Counted from the stretch's first letter, positions 1-9,157 are shown. The stretch is 64,000 bases of DNA from Pseudonocardia oroxyli (GCF_900102195.1 NZ_FNBE01000014.1:124001-188000), one strand, 5' to 3'. Notes: generated by a model from the letters alone, not told the origin. Program-made: numbers and translations.

Positions 1-1076
1 CGCAGCCCGACCAGGTCCGCCGGGGCCGTCGCCATCCGGTCGACGACGGCGGCGAGCGACCAGCCCCGCCGCCGGGCCTCGGTCCACACGACCGCGAGCC
101 CGATCTGCAGCGACGCGATCCCGCCCCACGCCGACCCGAAGTCCCCGGTGCCCTTGAGCTCCGGTGTCGCGGGCGAGTGGTCGCTGACGATCATGTCGAT
201 CACGCCGTCCGCGAGGCCCTGCCAGAGCAGGTCGCGGTTGGCCTCCTCGCGCACGGGCGGGCAGCACTTGAAGCGGGTGTCGCCGTCGGGGATCTCCTCG
301 GCCGCGAGGGCGAGGTAGTGCGGGCACGTCTCGACCGTGACCCGCACGCCCTCGGCGCGGGCCCGGGCCAGCAGCGGCAGCGCCGCGGCGGACGACAGGT
401 GCACGACGTGCACGCGCCCGCCCGTCTCGCGCGCGGCGTCGAGCAACCCGGCGATGGCCGAGTCCTCGGCCGCGGCGGGCCGGGACGCGAGGAAGTCGCC
501 GTAGCGCGGGCCTCGGGTGGACCCGATGAGAGCGGCGTCCTCCGCGTGCGCCAGCAGCACCGCGTCCCCCAGCACCCGCAGCGCGGTGCGCGGGTCGGGC
601 AGCGGCGGGAACTCCGGCACGCCGCTGTCCAGCAGGAAGCACTTGGCGCCGAACGCGCCCGCGGCGACCAGGTCCGGCAGCGCGTGCTCGTTGCCGGGCA
701 CCGCCCCGCCCCAGAACCCGACGTCCACGGCGCACTGCCCGTCCGCGGCCTTGCGCTTGATCGCGAGGGACTCGACGTCGAGCGTCGGCGGGAGCGAGTT
801 CAGGGGCATGTCGACGATCGTCGTGACCGCGCCCGCGGCGGCGGCCCGGGTGGCGGAGGCGAAGCCCTCCCACTCGGTGCGGCCGGGCTCGTTGACGTGC
901 ACGTGCGTGTCGACCAGGCCGGGGATCAGCACCTCGTCCGCCGCAGGCCGGACCTCGACGGCGTCGAGCGGGGCGTCGATCGGCAGCACGGCGGCGATCC
1001 GCTCTCCGTCGACCAGGACGGCGGCGGGCCGCTCCCCGCCGTCGACGATCGCACGGCCGCGGAAGACCGTCCTCAC
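1..1076 (-). CDS. allB: Allantoinase, 3' end outside window
   Basis: This enzyme opens the hydantoin ring of allantoin to give allantoate in the cytoplasm. The protein belongs to the dihydroorotase/allantoinase amidohydrolase family. The metal-binding HVHVNEPG motif lies near residues 58-65, the lysine expected to be carboxylated is in FGAKCFLLDSG (Lys145), and later come HAED, VVHLSS and SDHSP. The GTG start at 1076 is chosen because it overlaps the stop of the upstream gene (GTGA), so the two are translationally coupled. It is the last gene of the leftward purine operon seen here. The C-terminus lies beyond base 1, so about 359 residues are visible of a family size near 450. The family assignment is firm. 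Allantoinase rather than dihydroorotase follows from the residues and the neighbours. Confidence 0.93.
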   Translation of the reverse strand, partial: MRTVFRGRAIVDGGERPAAVLVDGERIAAVLPIDAPLDAVEVRPAADEVLIPGLVDTHVHVNEPGRTEWEGFASATRAAAAGAVTTIVDMPLNSLPPTLDVESLAIKRKAADGQCAVDVGFWGGAVPGNEHALPDLVAAGAFGAKCFLLDSGVPEFPPLPDPRTALRVLGDAVLLAHAEDAALIGSTRGPRYGDFLASRPAAAEDSAIAGLLDAARETGGRVHVVHLSSAAALPLLARARAEGVRVTVETCPHYLALAAEEIPDGDTRFKCCPPVREEANRDLLWQGLADGVIDMIVSDHSPATPELKGTGDFGSAWGGIASLQIGLAVVWTEARRRGWSLAAVVDRMATAPADLVGL

Positions 1077-1432
1077 GAGCGGTACTCCCGCCAGTCGGCG
1101 ATGTCCGAGATGTCCGTGCGCGGAGCGGTGTGCCCAGGGCGCAGGATCATCGCGAGGGAGCCGGACCCGTCGGCCAGCTCGATGACGCCGAGCTCCAGCC
1201 CGTCGGGCTCGCCGGGCAAAAGGACCTCCCGGAGCTGGGCGTAGGACAGCTCGTAGAGCTCACCCGCGACGGCGGCGGTCCCACCCTCCTCGAGGGCCGG
1301 GTAGCGGCCCTCGACCGCGTGGAAGCGGTACCGGGGCGCGGTGGTGGTGCGGGCCACCAGCGGGGCGTCGCCCACGAGGTGGTGGTCGGCGCCGCCGGAC
1401 ATGGCGGTGCCGTTCAGGAACATCCGAGGCAT
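1073..1432 (-). CDS. Allophanate hydrolase C-terminal-like protein
   Basis: This 119-residue protein resembles the C-terminal domain of allophanate hydrolase (the gamma-glutamylcyclotransferase-like fold), with MFLNGTAMSG at the N-terminus, TTAPRYRFHAVEGRYPAL in the middle and LELGVIELADGSGS near the end. No amidase domain is attached, so it is not itself an allophanate hydrolase. Free-standing relatives occur beside purine or urea genes, and their exact reaction is not settled. The ATG at 1432 is preceded by GAGAGGA. The gene is separated from the molybdenum subunit upstream by a strong hairpin and overlaps allB downstream by four bases. A role in allantoin or ureide breakdown is inferred from position only. 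Confidence 0.7.
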   Translation of the reverse strand: MPRMFLNGTAMSGGADHHLVGDAPLVARTTTAPRYRFHAVEGRYPALEEGGTAAVAGELYELSYAQLREVLLPGEPDGLELGVIELADGSGSLAMILRPGHTAPRTDISDIADWREYRS

Positions 1433-1450
1433 GCCGGTTCCTCTCGTGAG

Positions 1451-1480
1451 CGGCGATGGTCGCCCTGGCGACCATCGCCG
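1451..1480. repeat. Perfect 14-bp inverted repeat between operon genes
   Basis: CGGCGATGGTCGCC is followed by CT and then by its exact reverse complement. It occupies most of the 56-base gap between the xanthine dehydrogenase Mo subunit and the allophanate-hydrolase-like gene. There is no T-run, so it could be a processing or stability hairpin, a weak intra-operon terminator, or a binding site. Confidence 0.7.
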
Positions 1481-1488
1481 CGCACAGG

Positions 1489-3759
1489 TCAGAAGGTGAT
1501 GTGCTCGGGGCGGACGGGGACGCGGCGCAGCGGCTTGCCGGTGGCGGCCCGGATGGCGGCGGCCACCGCCGGACCCGACGAGATCGTCGGCGGCTCGCCG
1601 ACGCCGCGGACCCCGTAGGGGGCGTGCGGGTCCGCGTACTCCAGGACCTTCACCTGCATCGGCGGCATGTCCAGGATGGTGGGGATGAGGTAGTCGGTGA
1701 ACGACGGGTTCTTCACGATCCCGTCCTGCACGACGATCTCCTCCATCAGCGCCAGGCCCATGCCCTGCGCGCTGCCGCCCTGGATCTGCCCGACGACGGC
1801 GTCCGGGTTCAGCGCCCGGCCCACGTCCTGCGCGGTGTCCAGTGCCACGACCTTGACCAGCCCCAGCTCGACGTCGACGTCCACCACCGCGCGGTGCGCG
1901 GAGAAGGCGTACTGCACGTGCGCGTTCCCCTGCCCCGTCTCCGGGTCGATCGGGTACGTGGGGCGGTGGCGCCACTCGACCGTCTCCTCGACGGGGTCGG
2001 TGAGGACCTCCGCCAGGGAGGCGACGACCTCCCCGCCCGCCGCGACGATCTTCTCCCCGTCCAGCCGGAGCTCCGCGCGCCCCAGCGCCTCCGACGCCCG
2101 ACGCAGGACCGACGCCCGCACCGCCTCGCACGCCGCCTTCACGGCGCCGCCGGTGACGTAGGTCTGGCGGGAGGCGGACGTCGAGCCGCCGGAACCGACG
2201 GTGGTGTCCTTCGGGTGCACCACGACCTGCTCCACACCCAGCTCGGTGCGGCAGATCTGCTGCTCGATGGTGATCAGCCCCTGGCCGACCTCGGCGGCCG
2301 CCGTGTGGACCGTCGCCACCGGCTCGCCGCCGACGACCTCCAGCCGCACGCGGGCGGTGGAGTAGTCGTCGAACCCCTCGGAGAACCCGACGTTCTTGTA
2401 GGTCACCGCGTACCCGATCCCGCGCCGCACACCCTCGCCGTGCGTGGTGTTGGACGCCCCGCCGGGGAGCTCGCGGATGTCCCGCTCGCCTGCGGGCTCC
2501 GCGGGCAGGGGCAGGTCGCGCACCGTGCGGATCAGCTCCGCCACGGGCGCGGCGGAGTCGACGACCTGGCCGGTGATGGTGAGGTCGCCCTCCACCATGC
2601 CGTTGAGCGCCCGGATCTCGACGCGGTCCATGCCGATCCGGTCGGCCAGCTCGTCCATCAGCGCCTCGTGCGCGAAGGCGGCCTGCACGCAGCCGAACCC
2701 GCGCATCGCCCCGCAGGTGGGGTTGTTCGTGTAGACCCCGCGGGCGTCCACGTGGACGTTCGGGATCCGGTACGGGCCCAGCCCCAGCGTGCCGCCGTTC
2801 CCGACGACGGCGGGCGTGGACGAGGCGTAGGCGCCGCCGTCGAACAGGATGTCCGCCTTGGCGTACACCAGCTCGCCGGTCTCGCGGGCGCCGAACTCGT
2901 AGCGCAGCCACGCGGGGTGGCGGTGCACGTGCCCGAAGAACGACTCGTCCCGGGCGTAGCTCATCTTCACCGGCTTGCCGGTGTGCAGCGCCAGCAGGCA
3001 GGCGTGGACGTGCATCGAGAGGTCCTCGCGGCCCCCGAACGCGCCCCCGACGCCGGCGAGTGTCAGCCGCACCTGCTCCGGCGGCAGCCCCAGCACCCGG
3101 CAGACCTGGCCCTGGTCGACGTGCAGCCACTGGGTGGCGACGTAGAGGTCGACACCGCCCTCGCCGTCCGGCACCGCGAGCCCCGACTCGGGCCCGAGGA
3201 AGGCCTGGTCCTGCATGCCGACCTCGAAGTCGAGGGAGACGACGACCGGCGCGGTCGGCGACGGGTCGCCGCGGCGGATCCTCAGGTCCCGCACCAGGTT
3301 GTCGTGGTCCGCGTGCACCCAGGGGGTGTCCGGGTCCAGCGCCGTGCGGGGGTCGGTGACCGCGGGCAGCACCTCGTAGTCCACGACGATCCGGGCCGCC
3401 GCGCGGCGGGCCGTCTCGGGATGGTCCGCCGCGACCAGCGCGACGGGTTCGCCCTGGTAGCGGACCACGCCGTCGGCCAGGGCCGGGGTGTCGAGGTGCT
3501 CCAGGCCCACGGCGTTCTCCCCCGGCACGTCCTTCGCCGTGAGGATCGCCGAGACACCCGGGACGCGCAGCGCGTCGGTGAGGTCGATCGCGCGGATCCG
3601 TGCGCTGGGGTGCGGGCTGCGCAGCGTGACACCCCAGACCATGTCGTCGTGCCAGAGGTCGGACGAGTACGCGAACTCGCCGGTGACCTTGAGGGTGCCG
3701 TCGGGGCGCAGCGGGGAGTCCCCCAGCCTGCCTGCCATGCGCGTTTCGGTCGAGGTCAT
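1489..3759 (-). CDS. pucD: Xanthine dehydrogenase, molybdenum-binding subunit
   Basis: This 756-residue subunit carries the molybdopterin cofactor and oxidises hypoxanthine or xanthine to urate. Visible family features are the aldehyde oxidase/xanthine dehydrogenase hammerhead domain at the N-terminus (roughly 20-130), GVGGAFGGRED near residue 230, a glycine-rich TTVGSGGSTSASRQTY segment, and the C-terminal YGVRGVGEPPTISSGPA, which holds the expected catalytic glutamate. The ATG at 3759 overlaps the stop of the deaminase gene (ATGA). With the 2Fe-2S and FAD subunits upstream it makes a three-subunit enzyme of the PucCDE type. A related purine hydroxylase specificity cannot be excluded from sequence alone. 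Confidence 0.9.
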   Translation of the reverse strand: MTSTETRMAGRLGDSPLRPDGTLKVTGEFAYSSDLWHDDMVWGVTLRSPHPSARIRAIDLTDALRVPGVSAILTAKDVPGENAVGLEHLDTPALADGVVRYQGEPVALVAADHPETARRAAARIVVDYEVLPAVTDPRTALDPDTPWVHADHDNLVRDLRIRRGDPSPTAPVVVSLDFEVGMQDQAFLGPESGLAVPDGEGGVDLYVATQWLHVDQGQVCRVLGLPPEQVRLTLAGVGGAFGGREDLSMHVHACLLALHTGKPVKMSYARDESFFGHVHRHPAWLRYEFGARETGELVYAKADILFDGGAYASSTPAVVGNGGTLGLGPYRIPNVHVDARGVYTNNPTCGAMRGFGCVQAAFAHEALMDELADRIGMDRVEIRALNGMVEGDLTITGQVVDSAAPVAELIRTVRDLPLPAEPAGERDIRELPGGASNTTHGEGVRRGIGYAVTYKNVGFSEGFDDYSTARVRLEVVGGEPVATVHTAAAEVGQGLITIEQQICRTELGVEQVVVHPKDTTVGSGGSTSASRQTYVTGGAVKAACEAVRASVLRRASEALGRAELRLDGEKIVAAGGEVVASLAEVLTDPVEETVEWRHRPTYPIDPETGQGNAHVQYAFSAHRAVVDVDVELGLVKVVALDTAQDVGRALNPDAVVGQIQGGSAQGMGLALMEEIVVQDGIVKNPSFTDYLIPTILDMPPMQVKVLEYADPHAPYGVRGVGEPPTISSGPAVAAAIRAATGKPLRRVPVRPEHITF

Positions 3760-5096
3760 GAGGCTTTCTCCAACAACGTCCGGTGGACGCGGACGCACTC
3801 CTGTGCCACGGCGTCGGTGTCCACGGTGGTGACCCGGTCGTGCTCGACGACGGGTCGGCCGTTCACGAGCAGCAGCTCCAGCGGCGGCGGGGAGCCGAGC
3901 ACCAGGGCGGCCACGGGATCGGCGACGTCCGCGTGGCCCAGCCCGTCGAGCGCCCAGAGGGCCAGGTCGGCGAGCTTGCCCACCTCGATCGAGCCGATCT
4001 CCTGCTCGCGCCCGAGCACCCGGGCGCCGCCCATGGTGGCCAGCTCCAGGGCGTCCCGGACGGTCAGCGCGGTGGGGCCACCGACGGCGCGGGCGAACAG
4101 CACCGCGTGCCGGACCTCCTCCAGGAGCGAGCCCGCCTCGTTGCTGGCCGCGCCGTCGACGCCGAGGCCGACGCGGGCGCCCGCCTCCCGCAGGTCGCGG
4201 GTGCGGGCGATCCCGGCCCCGAGCCGGGCGTTGGACGAGGGGCAGTGCGCCACCCCGGTCCGGGTGGCGCCGATCCGCTTCACCGCGGCGTCGTCGAAGT
4301 GGATGCCGTGGGCGAACCAGACGTCCGCGCCGGTCCAGCCCAGCGACTCGACGTACTCCAGCGGCGAGGAGCCGAAGCGCTCCCGGCAGAACTCGTCCTC
4401 GTCCGTGGTCTCGGCGAGGTGGGTGTGCAGCCGCACGCCGCGGCGCCGCGCCAGCTGCGCGGACTCGCGCATGAGCTCCCCGGTCACCGAGAACGGCGAG
4501 CACGGGGCGAGCGCGACCTGGAGCATCGAGCCGGGCGAGGGGTCGTGCCAGCGGTCGATCGCCGCCTCGGAGGCGGCCATGATCGCGTCCCGGTCCTCGA
4601 CGACGTGGTCCGGCGGCAGGCCGCCGTCCTTCTGTCCCAGGTCCATCGAGCCGCGGCAGGGGTGGAACCGCAGGCCCACGTCGGCCGCCGCCCGGATCTC
4701 CGCGGCGAACACGTCCCCGCCCTCCCGGGGGAAGACGTAGTGGTGGTCGCTGCTGGTGGTGCAGCCGGTGAGCGCGAGCTGGGCCAGCGCGCCGGTCGCC
4801 CCGGTGTGGACGGCGTGCTCGTCGATGCCGGCCCACACCGGGTAGAGCGTGGTCAGCCACTCGAACAGCGTGTGGTCGGCGGCGAGGCCGCGGGTGACCC
4901 ACTGGTAGAGGTGGTTGTGGGTGTTGACGAACCCGGGGGTGAGCAGGCCGCCGCGCGCGTCGACGACCCGGTGGCCCTCGCGGCTGGGCGCCGGGCCGGC
5001 GCCCACCGCGGTGATCCGGTCGTCCTCGACGACCACGTGGCCGCCGGCGATCTCCGCGCCGGTCACGGTCACGACGTGGGCGTTCTCGATGATCAT
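3756..5096 (-). CDS. 8-oxoguanine deaminase (AtzB/TrzN-like amidohydrolase)
   Basis: The predicted reaction is hydrolytic deamination of 8-oxoguanine to urate, which feeds the same pathway as xanthine dehydrogenase. The 446-residue protein has the metal-binding THNHLYQW motif near residue 65, LHTHLAET in the middle, WFAHGIHF, HCPSSNARLGAGIA and GLGVDGAASNE. The last two are typical of 8-oxoguanine deaminases rather than classical guanine deaminases. The start is the ATG at 5096, overlapping the stop of the 2Fe-2S gene by four bases. The stop in turn overlaps the Mo-subunit start. Hydroxyatrazine or guanine deaminase activity is the main alternative within this family. Confidence 0.82.
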   Translation of the reverse strand: MIIENAHVVTVTGAEIAGGHVVVEDDRITAVGAGPAPSREGHRVVDARGGLLTPGFVNTHNHLYQWVTRGLAADHTLFEWLTTLYPVWAGIDEHAVHTGATGALAQLALTGCTTSSDHHYVFPREGGDVFAAEIRAAADVGLRFHPCRGSMDLGQKDGGLPPDHVVEDRDAIMAASEAAIDRWHDPSPGSMLQVALAPCSPFSVTGELMRESAQLARRRGVRLHTHLAETTDEDEFCRERFGSSPLEYVESLGWTGADVWFAHGIHFDDAAVKRIGATRTGVAHCPSSNARLGAGIARTRDLREAGARVGLGVDGAASNEAGSLLEEVRHAVLFARAVGGPTALTVRDALELATMGGARVLGREQEIGSIEVGKLADLALWALDGLGHADVADPVAALVLGSPPPLELLLVNGRPVVEHDRVTTVDTDAVAQECVRVHRTLLEKAS

Positions 5097-5551
5097 CGGT
5101 TCGCCGCCGCGGTCCGCACGGCGTCCAGGATCTTCTCGTAGCCCGTGCAGCGGCACAGGTTGCCCGCCAGCGCCTCCCGGATCTCCGGGTCGGACGGCGC
5201 CGGGTCGCGGTCCAGCAGGTCCTTCGTGGACATCAGGAAGCCGGGGGTGCAGAAGCCGCACTGCACCGCGCCCTTCTCCACGAAGGCCTGCTGCACCGGG
5301 TCCAGCCCGTCTCCCGCCAGACCCTCCACCGTGGTCACCTCACGACCCTGCGCCTGGCCCGCGGCCACGAGGCACGCGCAGACGGGCGCCCCGTCGAGGT
5401 ACACGGTGCAGGAGCCGCACTCGCCCTGCTCACAGGCGTTCTTGGACCCGGGCAGGCCCAGCCGCTCGCGCAGGGCGTAGAGCAGGCTCTCCCCCTCCCA
5501 CACGTCGTCCGCCTCGCGGGCGACGCCGTTGACGGTCAGCTCGATCCTCAT
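5093..5551 (-). CDS. pucE: Xanthine dehydrogenase, 2Fe-2S subunit
   Basis: This 152-residue electron-transfer subunit carries two [2Fe-2S] clusters. The plant-ferredoxin type cluster is bound by CEQGECGSCTVYLDG and CACLV (residues about 40-65). The second cluster is bound by QCGFCTPGF and NLCRCTGYEKI in the C-terminal half. It passes electrons from the molybdenum centre to the FAD subunit. It starts at the ATG at 5551, which overlaps the stop of the FAD-subunit gene by four bases, and its own stop overlaps the deaminase start. The length is normal for the family. Confidence 0.93.
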   Translation of the reverse strand: MRIELTVNGVAREADDVWEGESLLYALRERLGLPGSKNACEQGECGSCTVYLDGAPVCACLVAAGQAQGREVTTVEGLAGDGLDPVQQAFVEKGAVQCGFCTPGFLMSTKDLLDRDPAPSDPEIREALAGNLCRCTGYEKILDAVRTAAANR

Positions 5552-6429
5552 GCGGCGCTCCGGTTCTCGTCGCGGTAGGCGTCCCAGGCCCAGGTCGCGG
5601 TGCGACGGGCCATCACGGACAGGGCGTGGCTGCGGTAGGCGGCGGAGCCGCGGACGTCGTCGATCGGGGCGGCGGCGTCCCGGACCCGGCGGCCGAACTC
5701 CGTGGCCAGGGTCGCGGGCAGGGCGCCGCGGGAGCTCCACAGCCCCGCGGCCTCCAGCTCCCCGGCGAGGAACGCGGCGGCCTCGGGGGCGGGGCGCGGG
5801 GTGGGCGCGGCCGACCCGATGCCGGTCCCGACGGTGCGGGTGTCCGGGTGCAGCGCGAACCCGAAGGCGGACACCGCGATCACCATGGCGTTGCGGGTGC
5901 CGATCTTGGAGAACTGCTGCGGGCCCGACGGCGGGGTGACCAGCACGGCGGAGATGAGTTCGTCCGGCTCCAGCACCGAGCGCTTGACGCCGGTGAAGAA
6001 CTCCGCCACCGGGACCTCGCGGGTGCCGCGCACCGAGCCGATCTCCACGGACGCGAACGCCGCGAGCAGGGCCGGGTGCGAGTCCCCCGCGGGCGAGGCC
6101 GCGCCGAGGTTCCCGCCGACCGTGCCGCGGTTGCGGATCTGCGGCGACCCGACCGTGCGGGCGGCCATCGCCAGGCCGGGCAGCAGGTGCCCCAGCTCGG
6201 AGATCACCCGGACGTACGGGACGCCCGCGCCCAGCCGCACCCGGCCGTCGTCGAGTGCCCAGTCGGCCAGCTCGGGGACCCGGTTGAGGTCGAGCAGGGC
6301 GGGCGGGCGTCGGTGGTCGAAGTTCAGCTCCACCATGACGTCCGTGCCGCCCGCGATCGCGACCGCGTCGGGGTGCGCGGCCTTGCACTCGAGAGCCTCC
6401 GCCCAGGAGGTCGGCGCCAGGAAGTCCAT
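5548..6429 (-). CDS. pucC: Xanthine dehydrogenase, FAD-binding subunit
   Basis: This is the FAD-binding medium subunit (293 residues) of a molybdenum hydroxylase. The family signatures AIAGGTDVMVE (residues about 24-34) and RNRGTVGGNLGAASPAGD (about 99-116) are present, both of which contact FAD. It is the first gene of the leftward purine operon, and the ATG at 6429 faces the divergent PucR regulator across 93 bases. The order FAD, 2Fe-2S, deaminase, Mo-subunit with four-base overlaps indicates one transcript. No key residue looks missing. Confidence 0.92.
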   Translation of the reverse strand: MDFLAPTSWAEALECKAAHPDAVAIAGGTDVMVELNFDHRRPPALLDLNRVPELADWALDDGRVRLGAGVPYVRVISELGHLLPGLAMAARTVGSPQIRNRGTVGGNLGAASPAGDSHPALLAAFASVEIGSVRGTREVPVAEFFTGVKRSVLEPDELISAVLVTPPSGPQQFSKIGTRNAMVIAVSAFGFALHPDTRTVGTGIGSAAPTPRPAPEAAAFLAGELEAAGLWSSRGALPATLATEFGRRVRDAAAPIDDVRGSAAYRSHALSVMARRTATWAWDAYRDENRSAA

Positions 6430-6522
6430 GGCGAGAAGTACACCGTCGCTTCGTCACGATCAGGAGTCCCCGGTGCGACGAAGCCATGGCGGTCCCACAC
6501 GCCCGAGTTGTACGTTCCTCCA
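6430..6522. promoter_or_regulatory. Divergent promoter region of purine operon and pucR
   Basis: This 93-base gap separates the FAD-subunit gene from the PucR gene. It contains an inverted repeat, GCTTCGTC at 6448-6455 and GACGAAGC at 6477-6484, spaced by 21 bases, which is a candidate operator for PucR. No convincing Shine-Dalgarno sequence precedes the pucR ATG. Function is inferred from position and symmetry. Confidence 0.45.
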
Positions 6523-8019
6523 ATGCTGCTGCGGGACCTGGTCGGGCGCGCCGACCTCCGGCTCCGGCTGCTCCACGGCGACGAGGCGGCCCTCGACCGC
6601 CCTGTGCGCTGGGTCTACACGACCGACCTGCCCGACCCCGGGCGCTACCTGACCGGCGGCGAGCTGGTGATCAGCGGGCTGGTGTGGCGCCGGGGCACCG
6701 ACGACGCCGAGCGGTTCGTCAGCGCGCTCGCCAAGGCCCCGGTGGCGGCGCTGGCCGCGGGCGCCGCCGTCTTCCACGGCACCCCGGCGGACGTGGTCGA
6801 GGCCTGCGTCCGACACGGCGTCCCGCTCCTGGAGGTCCCCGAGGAGGTCTCCTTCGCGGCGGTGACCGAGTACGTCGTCGGCTCGGTGACCGCGGCGCGC
6901 GGCGACCGCCTCGCCGAGACCCTCGGCAGACAACGCAGGTTGCTCGCGGCGGCCGCGAGCGGCGCCGGGCTGGACGAGCTGACCGCGCGGGTGGGGGCGG
7001 AGATCGGCCGGACCTGCCGGGTGCTGTCGGCGACCGGGCGGGCGCTGGCGGGCCCGCCCCTGCCCGAGGACGAGCTGGCCGCCGCCGTCCGCACCTTCCT
7101 GACCGCCGAACGCCTGCCCGCCGAGGACCCGCAGCGGTCCGTCTTCCCCGTCGGCCCGTCCTCCGAGCTGCGCGCGACCTCCTGGTTCGTCGTGGTCGAC
7201 GGCGGCCCGGACCGCGAGCACACCGAGGCCGTCGGCGAGCTGGTCGCGGTGGCGGCGCTGGACCGGGCGCGGCGCGGCGAGGGCCTGCGGGTGGGCCGCG
7301 ACATCGCCGACGACGCGATCGCCCTGGTCGCCGAGGGCGCCGACACGCGCCCGGAGCTGCCGGTGCGGCTGCGGCAGGCGGGGCTGGACCCGGCGGTGGA
7401 GCACGCGGTCGTCGTCGCCGCGTTCGAGGGGGCCGGGCGCGCGGAGACAGCCCGGTCGGTGCTGGTCGACGCCGCGGCGCACCTCGGACCACCGGTCGTC
7501 GGCACCCACGAGGGGCTCGCGGTCGCGTTCGTCCCGGGCGACCCGGCGGTCCTCGACACCGCGCTGCGCAGGCTCGCCCCCGGGTTCACCGCGGAACGGT
7601 TGACCGTCGGGATCAGCAGGCCCGCGGCGGTCGCCGCGCTGACCGGGGCGCTGCAGGAGGCCCGGCACGCCCGGTCGCTGGCCCTGCAGCGGCCCGGGGC
7701 GCTGCAGGTGGTGCGGGCCACCGAGGTGACCTCGCACGTCGCCCTGCTCGCCGCCGTGCCGGACGAGGTGCGCCGCAGCTTCGCGGGCCGGGTGCTCGCC
7801 CCGGTCCTGGCCTACGACGCCCGCAACGACGCGGGCCTCCTCGAGACGCTCGAGGCCTTCCTCGACTGCAACGGCAGCTGGAGCCGCGCCGCCGAACACC
7901 TCCACCTGCACGTCAACACCGTGCGCTACCGCATCGGCCGGGTCGAGGAACTGACCGCCCGCGACCTGGGCGACTTCCGAGACCGCGTCGACGTCTTCCT
8001 CGCCCTGCGCTCCCGCTGA
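6523..8019 (+). CDS. pucR: PucR-family transcriptional regulator
   Basis: This 498-residue protein has the PucR layout. An N-terminal purine-catabolism sensor domain (about 1-125, starting LLRDLVGRADLRLRLL) is followed by a central GGDEF-like/CdaR-type region and a C-terminal PucR helix-turn-helix. The last is visible as LETLEAFLDCNGSWSRAAEH and LHVNTVRYRIGRVEEL at about 445-485. It is transcribed divergently from the xanthine dehydrogenase operon, as expected for its local regulator, and by family is probably an activator responding to a purine intermediate. The ATG at 6523 is the first reasonable start, although no clear ribosome-binding site precedes it. Confidence 0.85.
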   Translation: MLLRDLVGRADLRLRLLHGDEAALDRPVRWVYTTDLPDPGRYLTGGELVISGLVWRRGTDDAERFVSALAKAPVAALAAGAAVFHGTPADVVEACVRHGVPLLEVPEEVSFAAVTEYVVGSVTAARGDRLAETLGRQRRLLAAAASGAGLDELTARVGAEIGRTCRVLSATGRALAGPPLPEDELAAAVRTFLTAERLPAEDPQRSVFPVGPSSELRATSWFVVVDGGPDREHTEAVGELVAVAALDRARRGEGLRVGRDIADDAIALVAEGADTRPELPVRLRQAGLDPAVEHAVVVAAFEGAGRAETARSVLVDAAAHLGPPVVGTHEGLAVAFVPGDPAVLDTALRRLAPGFTAERLTVGISRPAAVAALTGALQEARHARSLALQRPGALQVVRATEVTSHVALLAAVPDEVRRSFAGRVLAPVLAYDARNDAGLLETLEAFLDCNGSWSRAAEHLHLHVNTVRYRIGRVEELTARDLGDFRDRVDVFLALRSR

Positions 8020-8026
8020 CCCGGGG

Positions 8027-9157
8027 TCAGGCGCGGGCGTTCAGGCGCGCGGCCTGGCGGATCAGGTGGGTGCGTTCCGCCTCCGTCGGGGCGCGGTGTG
8101 CGGCGTCGGCGTACAGCCGGGCGGCGAGCGCGAGGTCACCGGCGCGCTCGTGCAGGTAGGCCGCCGCGGCGGTGTGGCGGGGCAGGTCCGGGTCGAGCTC
8201 CGCCAGCGCCGCCAGCCCCGCCGGGGCCCCGTCCGCCTCCCCCACCGCGACGGCGCGGTTGAGCCGGACGACGGGGCTGTCGGTGAGCCGGACCAGCTCG
8301 TCGTACCACTCCACGATCTGCACCCAGTCGGTCTCCGCGGCGGTCTGCGCGTCCGCGTGCAGGGCGGCGATCGCCGCCTGCGCCTGGAACTCCCCCAACC
8401 GGTCGCGGGCGAGCGCGGCCTGCAGGATCCCGACGCCCTCGGTGATCGCCACCGTGTCCCAGCGGCCCCGGTCCTGCTCGGCGAGCGGGACCAGGCTGCC
8501 GTCCGGCGCGGTGCGGGAGGGCCGCCGGGCGTGGTGCAGCAGCATCAGCGCCAGCAGACCCGCGACCTCCGGGTGGTCGATGCCCGCCGCGAGCCCGCGG
8601 GTCAGCCGGATCGCCTCCGCGGCCAGGTCGACGTCTCCGGAGTAGCCCTCGTTGAACACCAGATAGAGCGTGCGCAGCACCGTCCCGACGTCTCCGTTGC
8701 GGTCGAACCGCACGCCGGACACCGTCTTCTTGGCCCGGCTGATCCGCTGCGCCATGGTCGCCTCGGGCACGAGGTAGGCCTGCGCGATCTGCTTCGTGGT
8801 CAGCCCGCCGACGGCCCGCAGGGTCAGCGCCACCGCCGACGCGGGCGTGAGCGACGGGTGGGCACAGCGGAAGTAGAGCTGCAGGGTGTCGTCCACCCCG
8901 GACACCGGGCCCGGCTCCGGCTCGGCGTCCACCCGGTCCTCCCGGCGGCGGCGGGCCGCCTCCGACCGGGTCGCGTCGAGGAACTTGCGCCAGGCCACCG
9001 TGACGAGCCAGGCCTTGAGGTCCGCGGGGTGCTCGGCCGCGCGGACCGCCTCGACGAGCGCCTCCTGCACGGCGTCCTCGGCCGCCGCGAAGTCGGCTCC
9101 GCGGCGGACGAGGACACCGAGGACCCCCGGCACGAGCTCCCGGAGGCGGTCCTCCAT
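8027..9157 (-). CDS. ECF sigma factor with long C-terminal extension (ECF42-like)
   Basis: The 376-residue protein has sigma-70 region 2 at about 10-75 (AAEDAVQEALVEAVR, WLVTVAWRKFLDATRSEA) and region 4 at about 115-165 (LTTKQIAQAYLVPEATMAQRISRAKK). A helical C-terminal extension of some 200 residues includes VFNEGYSG and WYDELVRLTDSPVVRLNRAVA. That extension, together with a DGPF/YCII protein encoded next door, is the hallmark of the ECF42 group, which has no anti-sigma factor. Its ATG overlaps the stop of the DGPF gene (TGATG). The stop lies 8 bases from the convergent pucR stop. Target genes cannot be read from this window. Confidence 0.88.
   Translation of the reverse strand: MEDRLRELVPGVLGVLVRRGADFAAAEDAVQEALVEAVRAAEHPADLKAWLVTVAWRKFLDATRSEAARRRREDRVDAEPEPGPVSGVDDTLQLYFRCAHPSLTPASAVALTLRAVGGLTTKQIAQAYLVPEATMAQRISRAKKTVSGVRFDRNGDVGTVLRTLYLVFNEGYSGDVDLAAEAIRLTRGLAAGIDHPEVAGLLALMLLHHARRPSRTAPDGSLVPLAEQDRGRWDTVAITEGVGILQAALARDRLGEFQAQAAIAALHADAQTAAETDWVQIVEWYDELVRLTDSPVVRLNRAVAVGEADGAPAGLAALAELDPDLPRHTAAAAYLHERAGDLALAARLYADAAHRAPTEAERTHLIRQAARLNARA

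Noticed and set aside
1456..4740. Very long open frame on the plus strand opposite the xanthine dehydrogenase and deaminase genes
   Set aside because: The translation is low-complexity and rich in R, G, H and V with no motif. It mirrors high-GC coding sequence on the minus strand.
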